Shown: positions 1 through 7,680, counted from the stretch's first letter. The stretch is DNA of 32,886 nt from an uncultured Methanobrevibacter sp. (GCF_947170395.1 NZ_CAMVTE010000026.1:1-32886), one strand, 5' to 3'. Made by a program: numbers and translations. The notes: generated from the letters alone by a model not told the origin.

Positions 1-450
1 TAAGTCAAAAATTTTTTGACGTAAAAATCAAAAAATTAATTTTGGCGGACACCCTATTGTTTTCATTGTAAAATATTGATTTTACTTTATAATATTGTAT
101 GCATTGTTTAAAGTTGTTTTAACTTTATATTAATCCCTAAAACAATAAATAATTAATTTTAAATACTTTAAAATACATAATATCTTTAATTAGTGTTTAT
201 TATTTTTTGGAATGGGTTCTATTAAATGATTTTTAATTGATTTAACTATTGAATAATATATATTCGATTTTATGGAACTTGTCCACTCAAATAATTATAT
301 GTTATTTGTTTTATAAATTAAATTTTGTTCTATTTTATGGAACATGTCCAATAACAAAAAACATATTAAACAGTTAAAATAAATAATATAATTTGTTTCA
401 TCCAATATTCTCTTATAATATAATTCGGACATGTTGCCAACCTTATTAAA

Positions 451-536
451 ATATTTTTGTGGTTTTCTAGACTAGATATTTGTGCTTTTTCATACTATAT
501 TTTTGTGGTTTTCTAGACTATATATTTGTGCTTTTT
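451..536. repeat. Tandem direct repeat, two 40-nt units, period 46
   Basis: Unit 1 (451-490) and unit 2 (497-536) match at 39 of 40 positions by eye; the one difference is G at 475 against T at 521. Each unit contains TGTGGTTTTCTAGACTA followed by ATTTGTGC and a T-run. The 6-nt spacer makes the period 46, not a multiple of three, and neither unit is translated in a plausible frame. With only two copies it is not a CRISPR array. It may be a recent slippage or recombination duplication, or a protein-binding repeat. Confidence 0.85.
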
Positions 537-690
537 TGTCATTTAAATTTAATTCACGACTGATCTGTTGCAACAATTGAATATAAATCTAAAAATTATC
601 GATGATGGTCTTTAAAAGCAATACACACTTTCGAGGGGTCTTTTCCCGAGATGTCCACTATTCAGTTGCCCTTTCAAGAAAATAATTAAG

Positions 691-700
691 TTTATATATG
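691..700 (+). promoter_or_regulatory. Archaeal TATA box (box A) for a candidate small RNA
   Basis: AAG followed by TTTATATATG is a textbook methanogen box A, and essentially the same string precedes the tRNA-Ser gene near 6265. Transcription would begin about 25 nt downstream, near 716-722. No protein-coding frame starts there. Confidence 0.55.
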
Positions 701-715
701 GCATTTCATAATAGT

Positions 716-832
716 TTTACACAGGTGTGTTTCTTTTTAGTAAACCCCTAAGAGATGAAACAATTTAATGTCTGGCAAAGAATATTGTAGAGTAAAACTC
801 TACAATAAGACATTAAATATAAGCTTTTTTTT
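716..832 (+). ncRNA. Candidate small structured RNA 1
   Basis: Downstream of the box A at 691 the sequence can fold as follows. A 5 bp stem TTTAC (716-720) / GTAAA (740-744) closes a 19-nt loop carrying GTGTTTCTTTT. A nested inverted repeat then pairs ATTTAATGTCT (763-773) with AGACATTAAAT (808-818) around an inner stem ATTGTAGAG (784-792) / CTCTACAAT (798-806). A run of eight T (825-832) follows, as expected of an archaeal terminator. There is no start codon with a ribosome-binding site, so an RNA of about 110-115 nt is the best reading. I do not recognise the family and see no clear box C/D pair. Promoter, stems and T-run are seen; transcription is inferred. Confidence 0.45.
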
Positions 833-927
833 ATAAATGATTTTTATAGTTTGTCATCACTTTTTTTGAAAACTTGATTTCAATTGTCATTTGATGTGAT
901 TGCAGTGGTTTCCCGGTAGTTACATAA

Positions 928-937
928 GTTATATATG
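928..937 (+). promoter_or_regulatory. Archaeal TATA box for a second candidate small RNA
   Basis: AAGTTATATATG resembles the box A at 691. The distance from this box to the GCGTTTCTTTT motif is 37 nt, against 36 nt for the first locus, so the two promoters and transcript starts look homologous. Confidence 0.5.
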
Positions 938-955
938 CGGGTGTCAACTATTTAT

Positions 956-1050
956 ACCTGAAATGCGTTTCTTTTGGCAGGTTAAATCGTCTCTTGCTGG
1001 AAAAAATATTTGTTGAACTACCTCGAGCTCCACAGCTCGAGGTAGTTCAA
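956..1050 (+). ncRNA. Candidate small structured RNA 2 with perfect 17 bp hairpin
   Basis: A 5 bp stem ACCTG (956-960) / CAGGT (978-982) closes a 17-nt loop with GCGTTTCTTTT. Further on comes GGAAAAAATATTTGT (999-1013), close to GGCAAAGAATATTGT of the first locus (774-788), and then a perfect 17 bp hairpin: TTGAACTACCTCGAGCT (1013-1029), loop CCAC, AGCTCGAGGTAGTTCAA (1034-1050). The hairpin is strikingly GC-rich for this DNA. No T-run follows, so the 3' end is uncertain. The order of parts matches candidate RNA 1 although the stems differ in sequence. Alternatives are a decayed mobile-element end or a recombination site. Confidence 0.42.
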
Positions 1051-1147
1051 GGGATAATTAGATTTCAAAAAGACTAATATTTTGAGATGATTACACTACG
1101 TCATGTCTGATATATTTCACTAAATTTTGTTCATATATTTCAAAATT

Positions 1148-1197
1148 AATATATATTATTTCCTACACAAATATATTATAGTGGGATTTTTTGGAGG
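1148..1197 (+). promoter_or_regulatory. Promoter and ribosome-binding site of adhesin-like gene 1
   Basis: AATATATATT (1148-1157) is a plausible TATA box, with a second A/T tract at 1169-1180. A strong GGAGG (1193-1197) sits 6 nt before the ATG at 1204 and fixes that start. Confidence 0.45.
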
Positions 1198-1203
1198 ATT
1201 GAC

Positions 1204-3573
1204 ATGCTAAATAAAAAAATAATGTTTTCAATATTATTTGCATTTTTTTTAGTTATTTCTTCTGTTAATGCAGATGATAGCTATGCTAATGAAACATTTG
1301 GCAGTCATGTTGATTCTGATGAGGTTCCTATTGAAAGCATTGATGATAGTGAATCATTAACGACAAATCCCAAATCATTTTCATATTTAAATAATTTAAT
1401 TAACAATAATTCGAATCTAAATATTTATTTGACAGATGATTATATGTATAATCCTGATTCTGATTCCGAATTTGAAAATGGAATTGTCATTTCCCGTTCC
1501 GTTAATGTTTATGGTGGCGGCCATACTATTGACGGCAACAATAAAGCAAGAATTTTTAATGTAACTGTCTCTTCCAGTAGTTATGTTAGCTTTAACAATA
1601 TTATTTTTACCAATGCCAATTCCCAAAGGGGTTCTGCAATCACCGGAACAAATTATGCTGTTTTTAATTCCCAATTCATCAATAATTATGCCAGCGGTTT
1701 TGGAGGCGCCATAAGTGGGGGTTATGCTTCTAATTGTACTTTTGAAGATAATTCAGCTGGAGTTTATGGCGGAGCGATGTATGGGGGAAGTGCGGATAAT
1801 TGTTTGTTTGTTGGTAATTCCGCTGACTATGGTGGAGCAATCAACGATGTTTATGCAACAAAATCCACATTCAAAAATAATCATGCAAACAAATATGGTG
1901 GGGCCATGTACGGCAGTTCTGCCGGAAACTGCATATTCATAGCAAATTCCGCAGATGAAATGTCAGGTGCGGTATTCAATGCATATGTTGTGAACTGCAA
2001 TTTTATAAATAACTCCGCTACAAATGGCGGTGCGGTAGGGGGCGGATCAAATTCTGCTCAATATTGTAATTTTACAGGAAATACTGCAGTGAAAAATGGT
2101 GGAGCATCATACGGATTTTCAATATATGATTCCAATTTCATAAATAATCATGCAGATAGCGGAGGGGCCACTTATACAGGTTCCGTATCCGGTTGTATTT
2201 TTGATAATAATTATGCCACTAACGACGGCGGTGCCATACTTGATACTTATGCTGTAAATTGTGTTTTTACAAACAACACTGCAATCAGGGGAGGAGCAAT
2301 GTTTCAAAACTCAGCCAGAAACTGTAATTTCACACAGAATCATGCAGATTATGGAGGAGCAATGTTCAATGCCCATTCAGATACTTGTAAATTCCTATAC
2401 AATACTGCCAAAGTACAGGGAGGCGCAATTGATGAGGGAGGTGCCGATTCATCAGAGTTCAGGTATAATACTGCAAAAAACGGCGGTGCAGTATCATTGA
2501 CTGACCTTGTAACTTGTGGGCTGTTTTACAACACTGCGGAGGAATATGGCGGTGCTGCATATAGAACTTCTGCAAGAGGATGCTACTTTGCTTACAATGA
2601 AGCTAAATTTGGAGGTGCATTGTCAGTTTCAAGTTCCGCATCAACATGTATTTTCAAGTATAATACTGCTAAAGTAACTGGAGGCGCCAAATTCGACGCA
2701 TATGTAGCAGATTCTGAATTTGAAGGTAATTTACCAATATATAAATTATATGTTTCAGATTTCAATGGAATTTACGGATTTGGAGGAGATATCCATATAG
2801 GTTTATATGACAATCCAAATTATCCTGTCACTGGTGTGAATGCAACAATTAAAGTTTACAATTCCAAAAATAAAGTCATTGGAACTTATAAATCTGAAGT
2901 GGGATATAACTGGTTTGTTAATTTGGCTGCAGGAAAATATAAGGCATCAATCACTGTTGATGATGATTGTTATGAAATAGACCCTGTGAAAATATCCATT
3001 ACAATTCTCAAATCTTCATCCATTTATGTTGTAAATATAACTACCAATTATCAGTCAGGAAAAGTTTTGCTTGTCAATTTGCATGACGCATCAGGTAAAG
3101 TAATAAAATACGCAAAGGTTTCTGTCAATCTCAACGGCGCCACTAAATCTTACTTGACTGACGATAACGGCCAGGTAATGGTTCCGACCAAAACATTAAC
3201 TCCGAATACTTACATTGCAACAATTAAATTTGCTGGAGATGACACATATGTCGGCTCATCTGCTGTTGCTAAAATTACCGTTAAAAAATTAACCCCTAAA
3301 ATGACTGCAAATAAAGCGACACTTAAATTAAAAGATAAAACAAAAGCATATAAGGTCATCTTGAAAAATAATAAGAACAAGGTCATGTATCGTGCAAAAA
3401 TTACTGTAAAAGTCAACGGTAAAACATATTCAGCTACTACAAATGTCAAGGGGCAGGCAACATTCAAGTTAACTAAATTAACCAAGAAACGAACATATAG
3501 TGCAGTAGTTACTTATGGTGGCAGTTCAATTTTCAATTCTGTTAAAAAGACAGTCAAGATTACTGTCAAATAA
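1204..3573 (+). CDS. Adhesin-like protein 1 (beta-helix plus Ig-like domains)
   Basis: A secreted surface protein of 789 residues. Residues 1-24 form a signal peptide (LNKKIM, then a hydrophobic core ending VNA-DD). Residues about 165-500 hold some sixteen right-handed beta-helix coils of about 22 residues, each built as (N)C-x-F-x-x-N-x-A with a GGA turn; most coils carry a cysteine at the same place. Three Ig-like beta-sandwich domains follow (about 508-600, 603-695, 697-789); the last has the GQATFKL and YxG motifs also found at the end of adhesin-like protein 2. Asn-x-Ser/Thr sites are common. There is no C-terminal membrane helix or sortase signal, so how it stays on the cell is unclear. 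The family is typical of Methanobrevibacter, where adhesion to partners or host is suspected but rarely shown; ligand unknown. A ribosome-binding site GGAGG supports the start. Confidence 0.85.
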   Translation: MLNKKIMFSILFAFFLVISSVNADDSYANETFGSHVDSDEVPIESIDDSESLTTNPKSFSYLNNLINNNSNLNIYLTDDYMYNPDSDSEFENGIVISRSVNVYGGGHTIDGNNKARIFNVTVSSSSYVSFNNIIFTNANSQRGSAITGTNYAVFNSQFINNYASGFGGAISGGYASNCTFEDNSAGVYGGAMYGGSADNCLFVGNSADYGGAINDVYATKSTFKNNHANKYGGAMYGSSAGNCIFIANSADEMSGAVFNAYVVNCNFINNSATNGGAVGGGSNSAQYCNFTGNTAVKNGGASYGFSIYDSNFINNHADSGGATYTGSVSGCIFDNNYATNDGGAILDTYAVNCVFTNNTAIRGGAMFQNSARNCNFTQNHADYGGAMFNAHSDTCKFLYNTAKVQGGAIDEGGADSSEFRYNTAKNGGAVSLTDLVTCGLFYNTAEEYGGAAYRTSARGCYFAYNEAKFGGALSVSSSASTCIFKYNTAKVTGGAKFDAYVADSEFEGNLPIYKLYVSDFNGIYGFGGDIHIGLYDNPNYPVTGVNATIKVYNSKNKVIGTYKSEVGYNWFVNLAAGKYKASITVDDDCYEIDPVKISITILKSSSIYVVNITTNYQSGKVLLVNLHDASGKVIKYAKVSVNLNGATKSYLTDDNGQVMVPTKTLTPNTYIATIKFAGDDTYVGSSAVAKITVKKLTPKMTANKATLKLKDKTKAYKVILKNNKNKVMYRAKITVKVNGKTYSATTNVKGQATFKLTKLTKKRTYSAVVTYGGSSIFNSVKKTVKITVK

Positions 3574-3725
3574 TTCTTTGCAATATTATTGAATATCCGT
3601 TAATTTATTTTACATTATCTTATTTTTTAAAGTGATTTAATCAACTGCAAATCAATTTTAAATAATCCGCTTTCATTTTTTTCAAATATTGCATTTCATG
3701 ATATAGGTTAAGTAGTATTTACATG
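3574..3725. other. Convergent intergenic region
   Basis: T-rich DNA between two convergent genes. Several T-runs (for example 3624-3629 and 3677-3683) could end transcription of adhesin-like gene 1, but no strong hairpin precedes them. Nothing else is visible. Confidence 0.5.
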
Positions 3726-3764
3726 AAAAAAATAAAAAAATAAGGATGAAGTGCTAGAAAGCAC
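3726..3764 (-). terminator. Terminator over the stop codon of the DUF2207 gene
   Basis: GTGCT (3751-3755) and AGCAC (3760-3764) form a 5 bp stem with a 4-nt loop. On the minus strand the TAG stop (3756-3754) straddles loop and arm, and two T7 runs follow (A-runs 3734-3740 and 3726-3732 on the plus strand). Confidence 0.55.
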
Positions 3765-5541
3765 CTCCGCCTCCACCACCGGATCCGCCTCCAAGGCCAC
3801 CAAATCCTCCTGAATCAGATGAAGGTGTGGCTGAGGATTCTCCAGTAATAAATGCATTGTGCATCATATAGTATCCTCCATAATGGTGGTACAGGAATAT
3901 GTCATCATCAAAACCTGAAATATTCTTTTCCTGAAGTTTCATGGCTTTGTAGACATTATCTGCTACTCCAAGGGCAGTACCATAAATCAGGTACTTTTTC
4001 CAAATGACTATGGATTCCGGAGGATGTTCGTTAATTAAACTGTTGTCCTTAAGGAATTTCTTAAAGTTTTTCCATTTTAGATAGAAGAGTCTGCCTTTTT
4101 TAGTCCATTGTCCGAAAATGTCGTTTGGAAGCATCATTACAATAAAGGAAAATACTGAAAGTACGATTCCTCCTCCTATTGCAAAGATTCCATTATGGAG
4201 ATTTGTAAGCAATCCCAATATGAATATTATTATTCCAATAACCAATCCTGCAATTCCGAATATTTTCATGAATTTTGATCCTTTGGCATTGAAATAGGTT
4301 TCAAGATTCTCGGAATCCAAATATTCATGTTTGACGTCCTGTTGCCATTCATTAAATTCTTCCATGAACAGTTTTGCATTTGATTCATAGGACAAATCAT
4401 TGTTTAAGTTGGACAGATTCACTATATCATGGCTGTCTGAAAACATCTCCATAATGTCAAACACAGTATTTTCATGGATGGCCAAACCGGAGGTTTTGTC
4501 TCTGTTTAATTTCAGGAACAGTTCGGTTAAATCGGTATTTTGATCTCTTCTGGTTTCAAGTTCGAATACTTTTTTGTCTATCAGATTGAGTATTGTTGCT
4601 TCAAATCCCTTCATGTTCGGAGTTCCAATGTCATGGGTATTGTCAATCAATGCATTCACCATTGCAGGCGCATCATCTGTTGGAGGTTCCCTTTCATAGA
4701 TTCCATCATAATCAACTTTTGGTTCTCTTCCGAATCTGAAGTAAATTATTATTGCAATTATTGGGCTGATTAGGGATAGCAGTCCTAAAACAATATAGGA
4801 AACGCTCCAGAGGTTTCGCTCGTTCACGCTCTCTTCAAGATTATGCATTATCTGTTCTTTACCGTTCTCGTTTACATGCTTTGCATATGTTGCGTTATTA
4901 AAATCATCCAACGGCATTAGAACAAGAAGTTCATAGAATTCTCCGGAAGGTATGGATTTGGATGTTAAGGTAATCGTATTGTTGCTTAAAAAGCTTGTTG
5001 AATTGTACTCCTGAGGATTTAAGAAATAAATGTTGTCCTTATTTCCAGGAAGGTGAATAATTGCTGTAAGAGCATCAATTCCTACGTCCCAATCTTCTCC
5101 CCAAAGTTTGTATTGGAGTCCTGCAACGTCATTGAAAAGTGTAATGGAATTTTCCATGTCATAGCTGATGTAGATATATACTTTGGTATTTGAGATTTTC
5201 TGAGTGTGCGCCTCATCGGCATACAGATATATCTGTATATGCTTCACGCCGTCTCCATCAGTGACTTTCACAACAGGATATGCGCCTTTTGCATTTACGG
5301 TAAGGTTAGTTATTGATTCCCCCTCCTTTAGGGGAATATCCCTGTAGACTCCATTAAAAGTTCCCTGAAATGTATAATCATATATTTCATCTACATGCAG
5401 TAGACCATCACTTCCAACAGTCAGCTCTATGAATGCCTGATCGATGCTGTATTGTTTGTCGTCATCAGCTGAGACAAAGGCCATTGATGAAAGCAATATT
5501 AAAAATAATAAAATTATACAAAATGCTTTTTTAACATTCAT
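3754..5541 (-). CDS. DUF2207 membrane protein
   Basis: A 595-residue membrane protein of the DUF2207 family, whose molecular role is unknown. Residues 1-25 are a signal peptide (AFCIILLFLILLSS, then FVSADDD). About 30-240 is the extracellular DUF2207 beta-rich domain, recognisable by FNGVYRDIPL. A transmembrane helix follows (about 245-268, then FRFGREPK), then a cytoplasmic part (PPTDDAPAMVNALI, LNLIDKKVFEL), then two helices near 425-475 (IFGIAGLVIGIIIFILGLL and IVLSVFSFIVMMLP). The tail is a glycine-rich run ending GGGGAF, typical of the family. GGTGAAAT lies before the ATG. The gene follows lemA by 17 nt on the same strand, a pairing seen widely in bacteria and archaea, so the two probably work together in the envelope. 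Confidence 0.85.
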   Translation of the reverse strand: MNVKKAFCIILLFLILLSSMAFVSADDDKQYSIDQAFIELTVGSDGLLHVDEIYDYTFQGTFNGVYRDIPLKEGESITNLTVNAKGAYPVVKVTDGDGVKHIQIYLYADEAHTQKISNTKVYIYISYDMENSITLFNDVAGLQYKLWGEDWDVGIDALTAIIHLPGNKDNIYFLNPQEYNSTSFLSNNTITLTSKSIPSGEFYELLVLMPLDDFNNATYAKHVNENGKEQIMHNLEESVNERNLWSVSYIVLGLLSLISPIIAIIIYFRFGREPKVDYDGIYEREPPTDDAPAMVNALIDNTHDIGTPNMKGFEATILNLIDKKVFELETRRDQNTDLTELFLKLNRDKTSGLAIHENTVFDIMEMFSDSHDIVNLSNLNNDLSYESNAKLFMEEFNEWQQDVKHEYLDSENLETYFNAKGSKFMKIFGIAGLVIGIIIFILGLLTNLHNGIFAIGGGIVLSVFSFIVMMLPNDIFGQWTKKGRLFYLKWKNFKKFLKDNSLINEHPPESIVIWKKYLIYGTALGVADNVYKAMKLQEKNISGFDDDIFLYHHYGGYYMMHNAFITGESSATPSSDSGGFGGLGGGSGGGGGGAF

Positions 5542-5558
5542 ATAATTTCACCATCATT

Positions 5559-6125
5559 TTAAAATTTGACTTCAGGCACTGCAGTTTCGCCTTCGGGAAC
5601 TTTGTAAAATTCCGCTTCATGGAAATTGAACCATTTTGCAAAAAGGCTGCTTGGGAACTGTTCACATGCATTATTGTATTTTAGTACCATGTCATTATAG
5701 AATTGTCTTGAATATGAAATTTTATCTTCAGTTTCAGTCAATTCTGATTGCAACTGTTGGAAATTTGAATTTGCTTTCAGTTCAGGGTAATTTTCAGCAA
5801 CAGCAAACAATGATTTTAAAGCGCCTGTCAATTGGTTATCTGCGGCACTTGCCTCATCGATATTTGATGCGTTCATGACACTTGATCTTGCTTTTGTAAC
5901 GTTTTCGAATACTTCTTTTTCGTGTCCTGCATAACCTTTAACAGTTTCAACAAGATTAGGTATCAAATCGTTTCTTCTTTTCAGCTGGACCTCGATTTGA
6001 GAGTAACTGTTTTTCACGCGATTTCTAAGATTTACTAAATTGTTGTATAGATGTATTATAGTACCGACAACGAATAGTATAGCTATTATTAAAATAATAA
6101 TTAAAAGTAAATTCATTTTATTCAC
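5559..6125 (-). CDS. lemA: LemA family protein
   Basis: A 188-residue LemA family protein: one N-terminal membrane helix (residues about 5-27) followed by a cytoplasmic all-helical domain. The family signature [20 protein letters not shown] (about 46-66) and the following HE are present, as is the C-terminal LFAKWFNF segment. Length fits the family (about 180-200). The function is unresolved; LemA proteins are often encoded beside DUF2207 or TPM-domain membrane proteins, as here, and have been linked to envelope stress in bacteria. The start has GGTGA seven nt upstream. It is the first gene of a two-gene minus-strand operon. Confidence 0.9.
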   Translation of the reverse strand: MNKMNLLLIIILIIAILFVVGTIIHLYNNLVNLRNRVKNSYSQIEVQLKRRNDLIPNLVETVKGYAGHEKEVFENVTKARSSVMNASNIDEASAADNQLTGALKSLFAVAENYPELKANSNFQQLQSELTETEDKISYSRQFYNDMVLKYNNACEQFPSSLFAKWFNFHEAEFYKVPEGETAVPEVKF

Positions 6126-6137
6126 CTAATATATAAT

Positions 6138-6151
6138 ATTAGTATACTAAT
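6138..6151. promoter_or_regulatory. Perfect 14-bp palindrome upstream of lemA
   Basis: ATTAGTATACTAAT is a perfect palindrome 13-26 bp upstream of the lemA start codon. On the minus strand it would lie at or just after the expected transcription start if AAGTATATCT (about 6154-6163) is the TATA box. That is a good place for a repressor operator; the regulator is unknown. Confidence 0.4.
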
Positions 6152-6264
6152 GAGATATACTTTATCTTTTCATGTTTGCCGGGATTATTTTTTTTAATAA
6201 TGAAAAATATAATTAATGATTGTATTTTATATTTTTTTTAGATTTTTCCCTTTTAAACAATAAG

Positions 6265-6274
6265 TTTATATATG
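6265..6274 (+). promoter_or_regulatory. TATA box upstream of tRNA-Ser
   Basis: TTTATATATG preceded by AAG is a strong box A, about 75 nt before the mature tRNA. A weaker A/T site (TGATATGATG, about 6312-6321) is nearer the usual distance, so the primary transcript may have a long 5' leader removed by RNase P, or the weaker box may be used. Confidence 0.45.
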
Positions 6275-6345
6275 TTGAAGTGGATATATTATGTTATCAT
6301 ATTATTCTAGATGATATGATGTACAAGTATTGCTAACTATTTTAT

Positions 6346-6430
6346 GCCGAGATAGTCTAGCCTGGTAAGGCGCGAGACTGGAAATCTCGTGGGCGTTCAG
6401 CCCTCCTGGGTTCAAATCCCAGTCTCGGCG
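6346..6430 (+). tRNA. tRNA-Ser (anticodon GGA)
   Basis: An 85-nt class II tRNA. The acceptor stem pairs GCCGAGA (6346-6352) with TCTCGGC (6423-6429), and the discriminator base is G6430, as expected for archaeal serine tRNA. The anticodon stem CGAGA/TCTCG closes the loop CTGGAAA with anticodon GGA at 6380-6382, reading UCC and UCU. The long variable arm follows, and the T-loop GGTTCAAATCC is standard. CCA is not encoded. It lies just upstream of the uS13 operon. Confidence 0.97.
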
Positions 6431-6506
6431 TTTATTAGTTTTTAACTTAGTTTTTTAATTTTTAATTTCTATTAAAATACTTGTTAAGCTGATATTTTTT
6501 TGCACT

Positions 6507-6615
6507 CTTAGTTTGCATAAACTAAGTTTTAAATAGTTGAAAGAACTGTGTTTTGAATTTCAAAACATTCGAATCTATATTTTACGTCTCGTAGATTCGC
6601 TCTATAAATGGAGGT
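6507..6615 (+). promoter_or_regulatory. Promoter and structured leader of the alpha ribosomal operon
   Basis: An 8 bp palindrome CTTAGTTT (6507-6514) / AAACTAAG (6519-6526) directly abuts the TATA-like TTTTAAATA (6527-6535). Two more inverted repeats lie before the gene: TGTTTTGA / TCAAAACA (6549-6567), which is near the predicted transcription start, and CGAATCTA (6570-6577) / TAGATTCG (6592-6599) in the leader. GGAGGT (6610-6615) is the ribosome-binding site. Bacteria use a leader RNA here for control by S4; a similar role in this archaeon is only a guess. Confidence 0.5.
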
Positions 6616-6621
6616 TATTTA

Positions 6622-7071
6622 ATGGAAGACGATTTTAAGCACTTAGTGCGTATTTCAAGAAAGGATGTAAATGGTAACAAAACCATTGAACAAGCTTTAA
6701 CTGAAATCAAAGGTGTTGGAATATCTTTATCTAAAACTTTGTGTCGTACTTTAGACTTAGATTTAGATGCTAAAATTGGATACATTGCTGACGAAGATGT
6801 TTTAAGAATTGAAGAAATTTTGGAAAACCCTCAGAAATTTGACATTCCTTCCTGGATGTTAAACCGTAGGGAAGACTATGAAACTGGTGATGACATTCAC
6901 TTAATCGAATCTGATCTTGACATGACTTTAAGGGATGATTTAAACAGAATGAAAAAGACCAGAAGTTACAAAGGTAGAAGACACGAAGTCGGTTTACCTG
7001 TTAGAGGTCAAAGAACCAAATCTACTTTCAGAAAAAGTTCTTCAGTTGGTGTAAAACGTTCAAGAGGATAG
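6622..7071 (+). CDS. rps13: 30S ribosomal protein uS13
   Basis: Small-subunit head protein that contacts the P-site tRNA and the 50S subunit. The 149 residues match archaeal length. The core reads [15 protein letters not shown] near the N terminus, KGVGISLSK (helix-two-turn-helix start), and the basic C-terminal tail [20 protein letters not shown], diagnostic of uS13. It heads the archaeal alpha operon and has its own promoter and a strong GGAGGT site. Confidence 0.98.
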   Translation: MEDDFKHLVRISRKDVNGNKTIEQALTEIKGVGISLSKTLCRTLDLDLDAKIGYIADEDVLRIEEILENPQKFDIPSWMLNRREDYETGDDIHLIESDLDMTLRDDLNRMKKTRSYKGRRHEVGLPVRGQRTKSTFRKSSSVGVKRSRG

Positions 7072-7129
7072 GCAAGAACTTTTTTTAAACTTAAATTATT
7101 GAAATTCAATTTTATAAGGAGATGTTTTA

Positions 7130-7669
7130 ATGGGACAACCTAGAAAATCAAGGAAAAAGTATAATACACCACCACATCCTTGGAATGCAGAAAGAATTAA
7201 AAATGAAAACAAATTAATGACTAAATACGGTTTAAAAAATAAAAAAGAAATCTGGAAAGCTGATACTTTAGTCAGAAGATACAGTAGGGAAGCAAGATAC
7301 TTACTTGGTTTCGGTACTGATCAAATGGTTAACGAAAAATTAGAATTATTAGGACACTTAGCTAGAACCGGTGTTTTGCCTGAAGGTGCTGCTCTTGAAG
7401 AAATCTTAGATTTAAACGTTGAAGATATCTTAAGAAGAAGATTACAAACTATTGTATACAAAAAAGGTTTAGCTCGTACTCCTAAAGAAGCAAGAATGTT
7501 TGTTGTACATGGTCACATTGCTTTAGGTGGTAAAAAAATCAACTCACCAAGTTATGTGGTTTTAAAAGGTCAAGAAGATGAAATCGGATTTTACCGTTCT
7601 TCACCTGTAGCTAAACAAATTGAAGAGTATAACAATAATAAAGCTAATAAAGCTAATACAGAAGAATAA
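7130..7669 (+). CDS. rps4: 30S ribosomal protein uS4
   Basis: Primary 16S rRNA-binding protein of the small-subunit body. It has 179 residues, the archaeal/eukaryotic short form. An N-terminal [18 protein letters not shown] segment is followed by the S4 RNA-binding domain (about 105-165) with [20 protein letters not shown] and [20 protein letters not shown]. The tail is Asn/Lys-rich. AAGGAGATG precedes the ATG. Second gene of the operon, 58 nt after uS13, with a small palindrome (ATTGAA/TTCAAT) in the gap. Confidence 0.98.
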   Translation: MGQPRKSRKKYNTPPHPWNAERIKNENKLMTKYGLKNKKEIWKADTLVRRYSREARYLLGFGTDQMVNEKLELLGHLARTGVLPEGAALEEILDLNVEDILRRRLQTIVYKKGLARTPKEARMFVVHGHIALGGKKINSPSYVVLKGQEDEIGFYRSSPVAKQIEEYNNNKANKANTEE

Positions 7670-7680
7670 AGGGTGTAACT

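Larger units (their letters stand above)
1..1203. other. Long AT-rich intergenic region with repeats and RNA-like elements
   Basis: No open frame here looks like a protein gene. Near the left edge an A/T palindrome (GTCAAAAA / TTTTTGAC, about 4-20) may be the terminator of a gene outside the window. A motif of the form GAACwTGTCC occurs around 272-281 and 340-349 and, inverted, around 427-434. A 40-nt tandem repeat lies at 451-536, and two TATA-box-led, hairpin-rich segments lie at 691-832 and 928-1050; these are listed separately. The rest is simple A/T-rich DNA. Long, repeat-rich spacers next to adhesin-like genes are plausible sites of recombination, but that is inference. Confidence 0.7.

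Noticed and set aside
451..536. Possible CRISPR array
   Set aside because: Only two repeat units with a 6-nt spacer; CRISPR spacers are about 30-40 nt and no cas gene is in the window.
541..690. Box C/D guide RNA near ATGATGG at about 602
   Set aside because: No exact C box, and the only CTGA lies upstream of it, not downstream, so the order is wrong.
1715..1942. Short open frames overlapping the adhesin-like gene
   Set aside because: Out-of-frame shadows with no ribosome-binding site and no plausible protein composition; the same holds for the other overlapping short frames in the window.
1700..2700. Repeated GGA-rich DNA as a satellite or CRISPR-like repeat
   Set aside because: It is the coding sequence of beta-helix coils; the period is about 22 codons and the DNA copies are divergent.
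6431..6506. Integration site next to tRNA-Ser
   Set aside because: No duplicated tRNA 3' end and no integrase; the genes on both sides are ordinary for the order.
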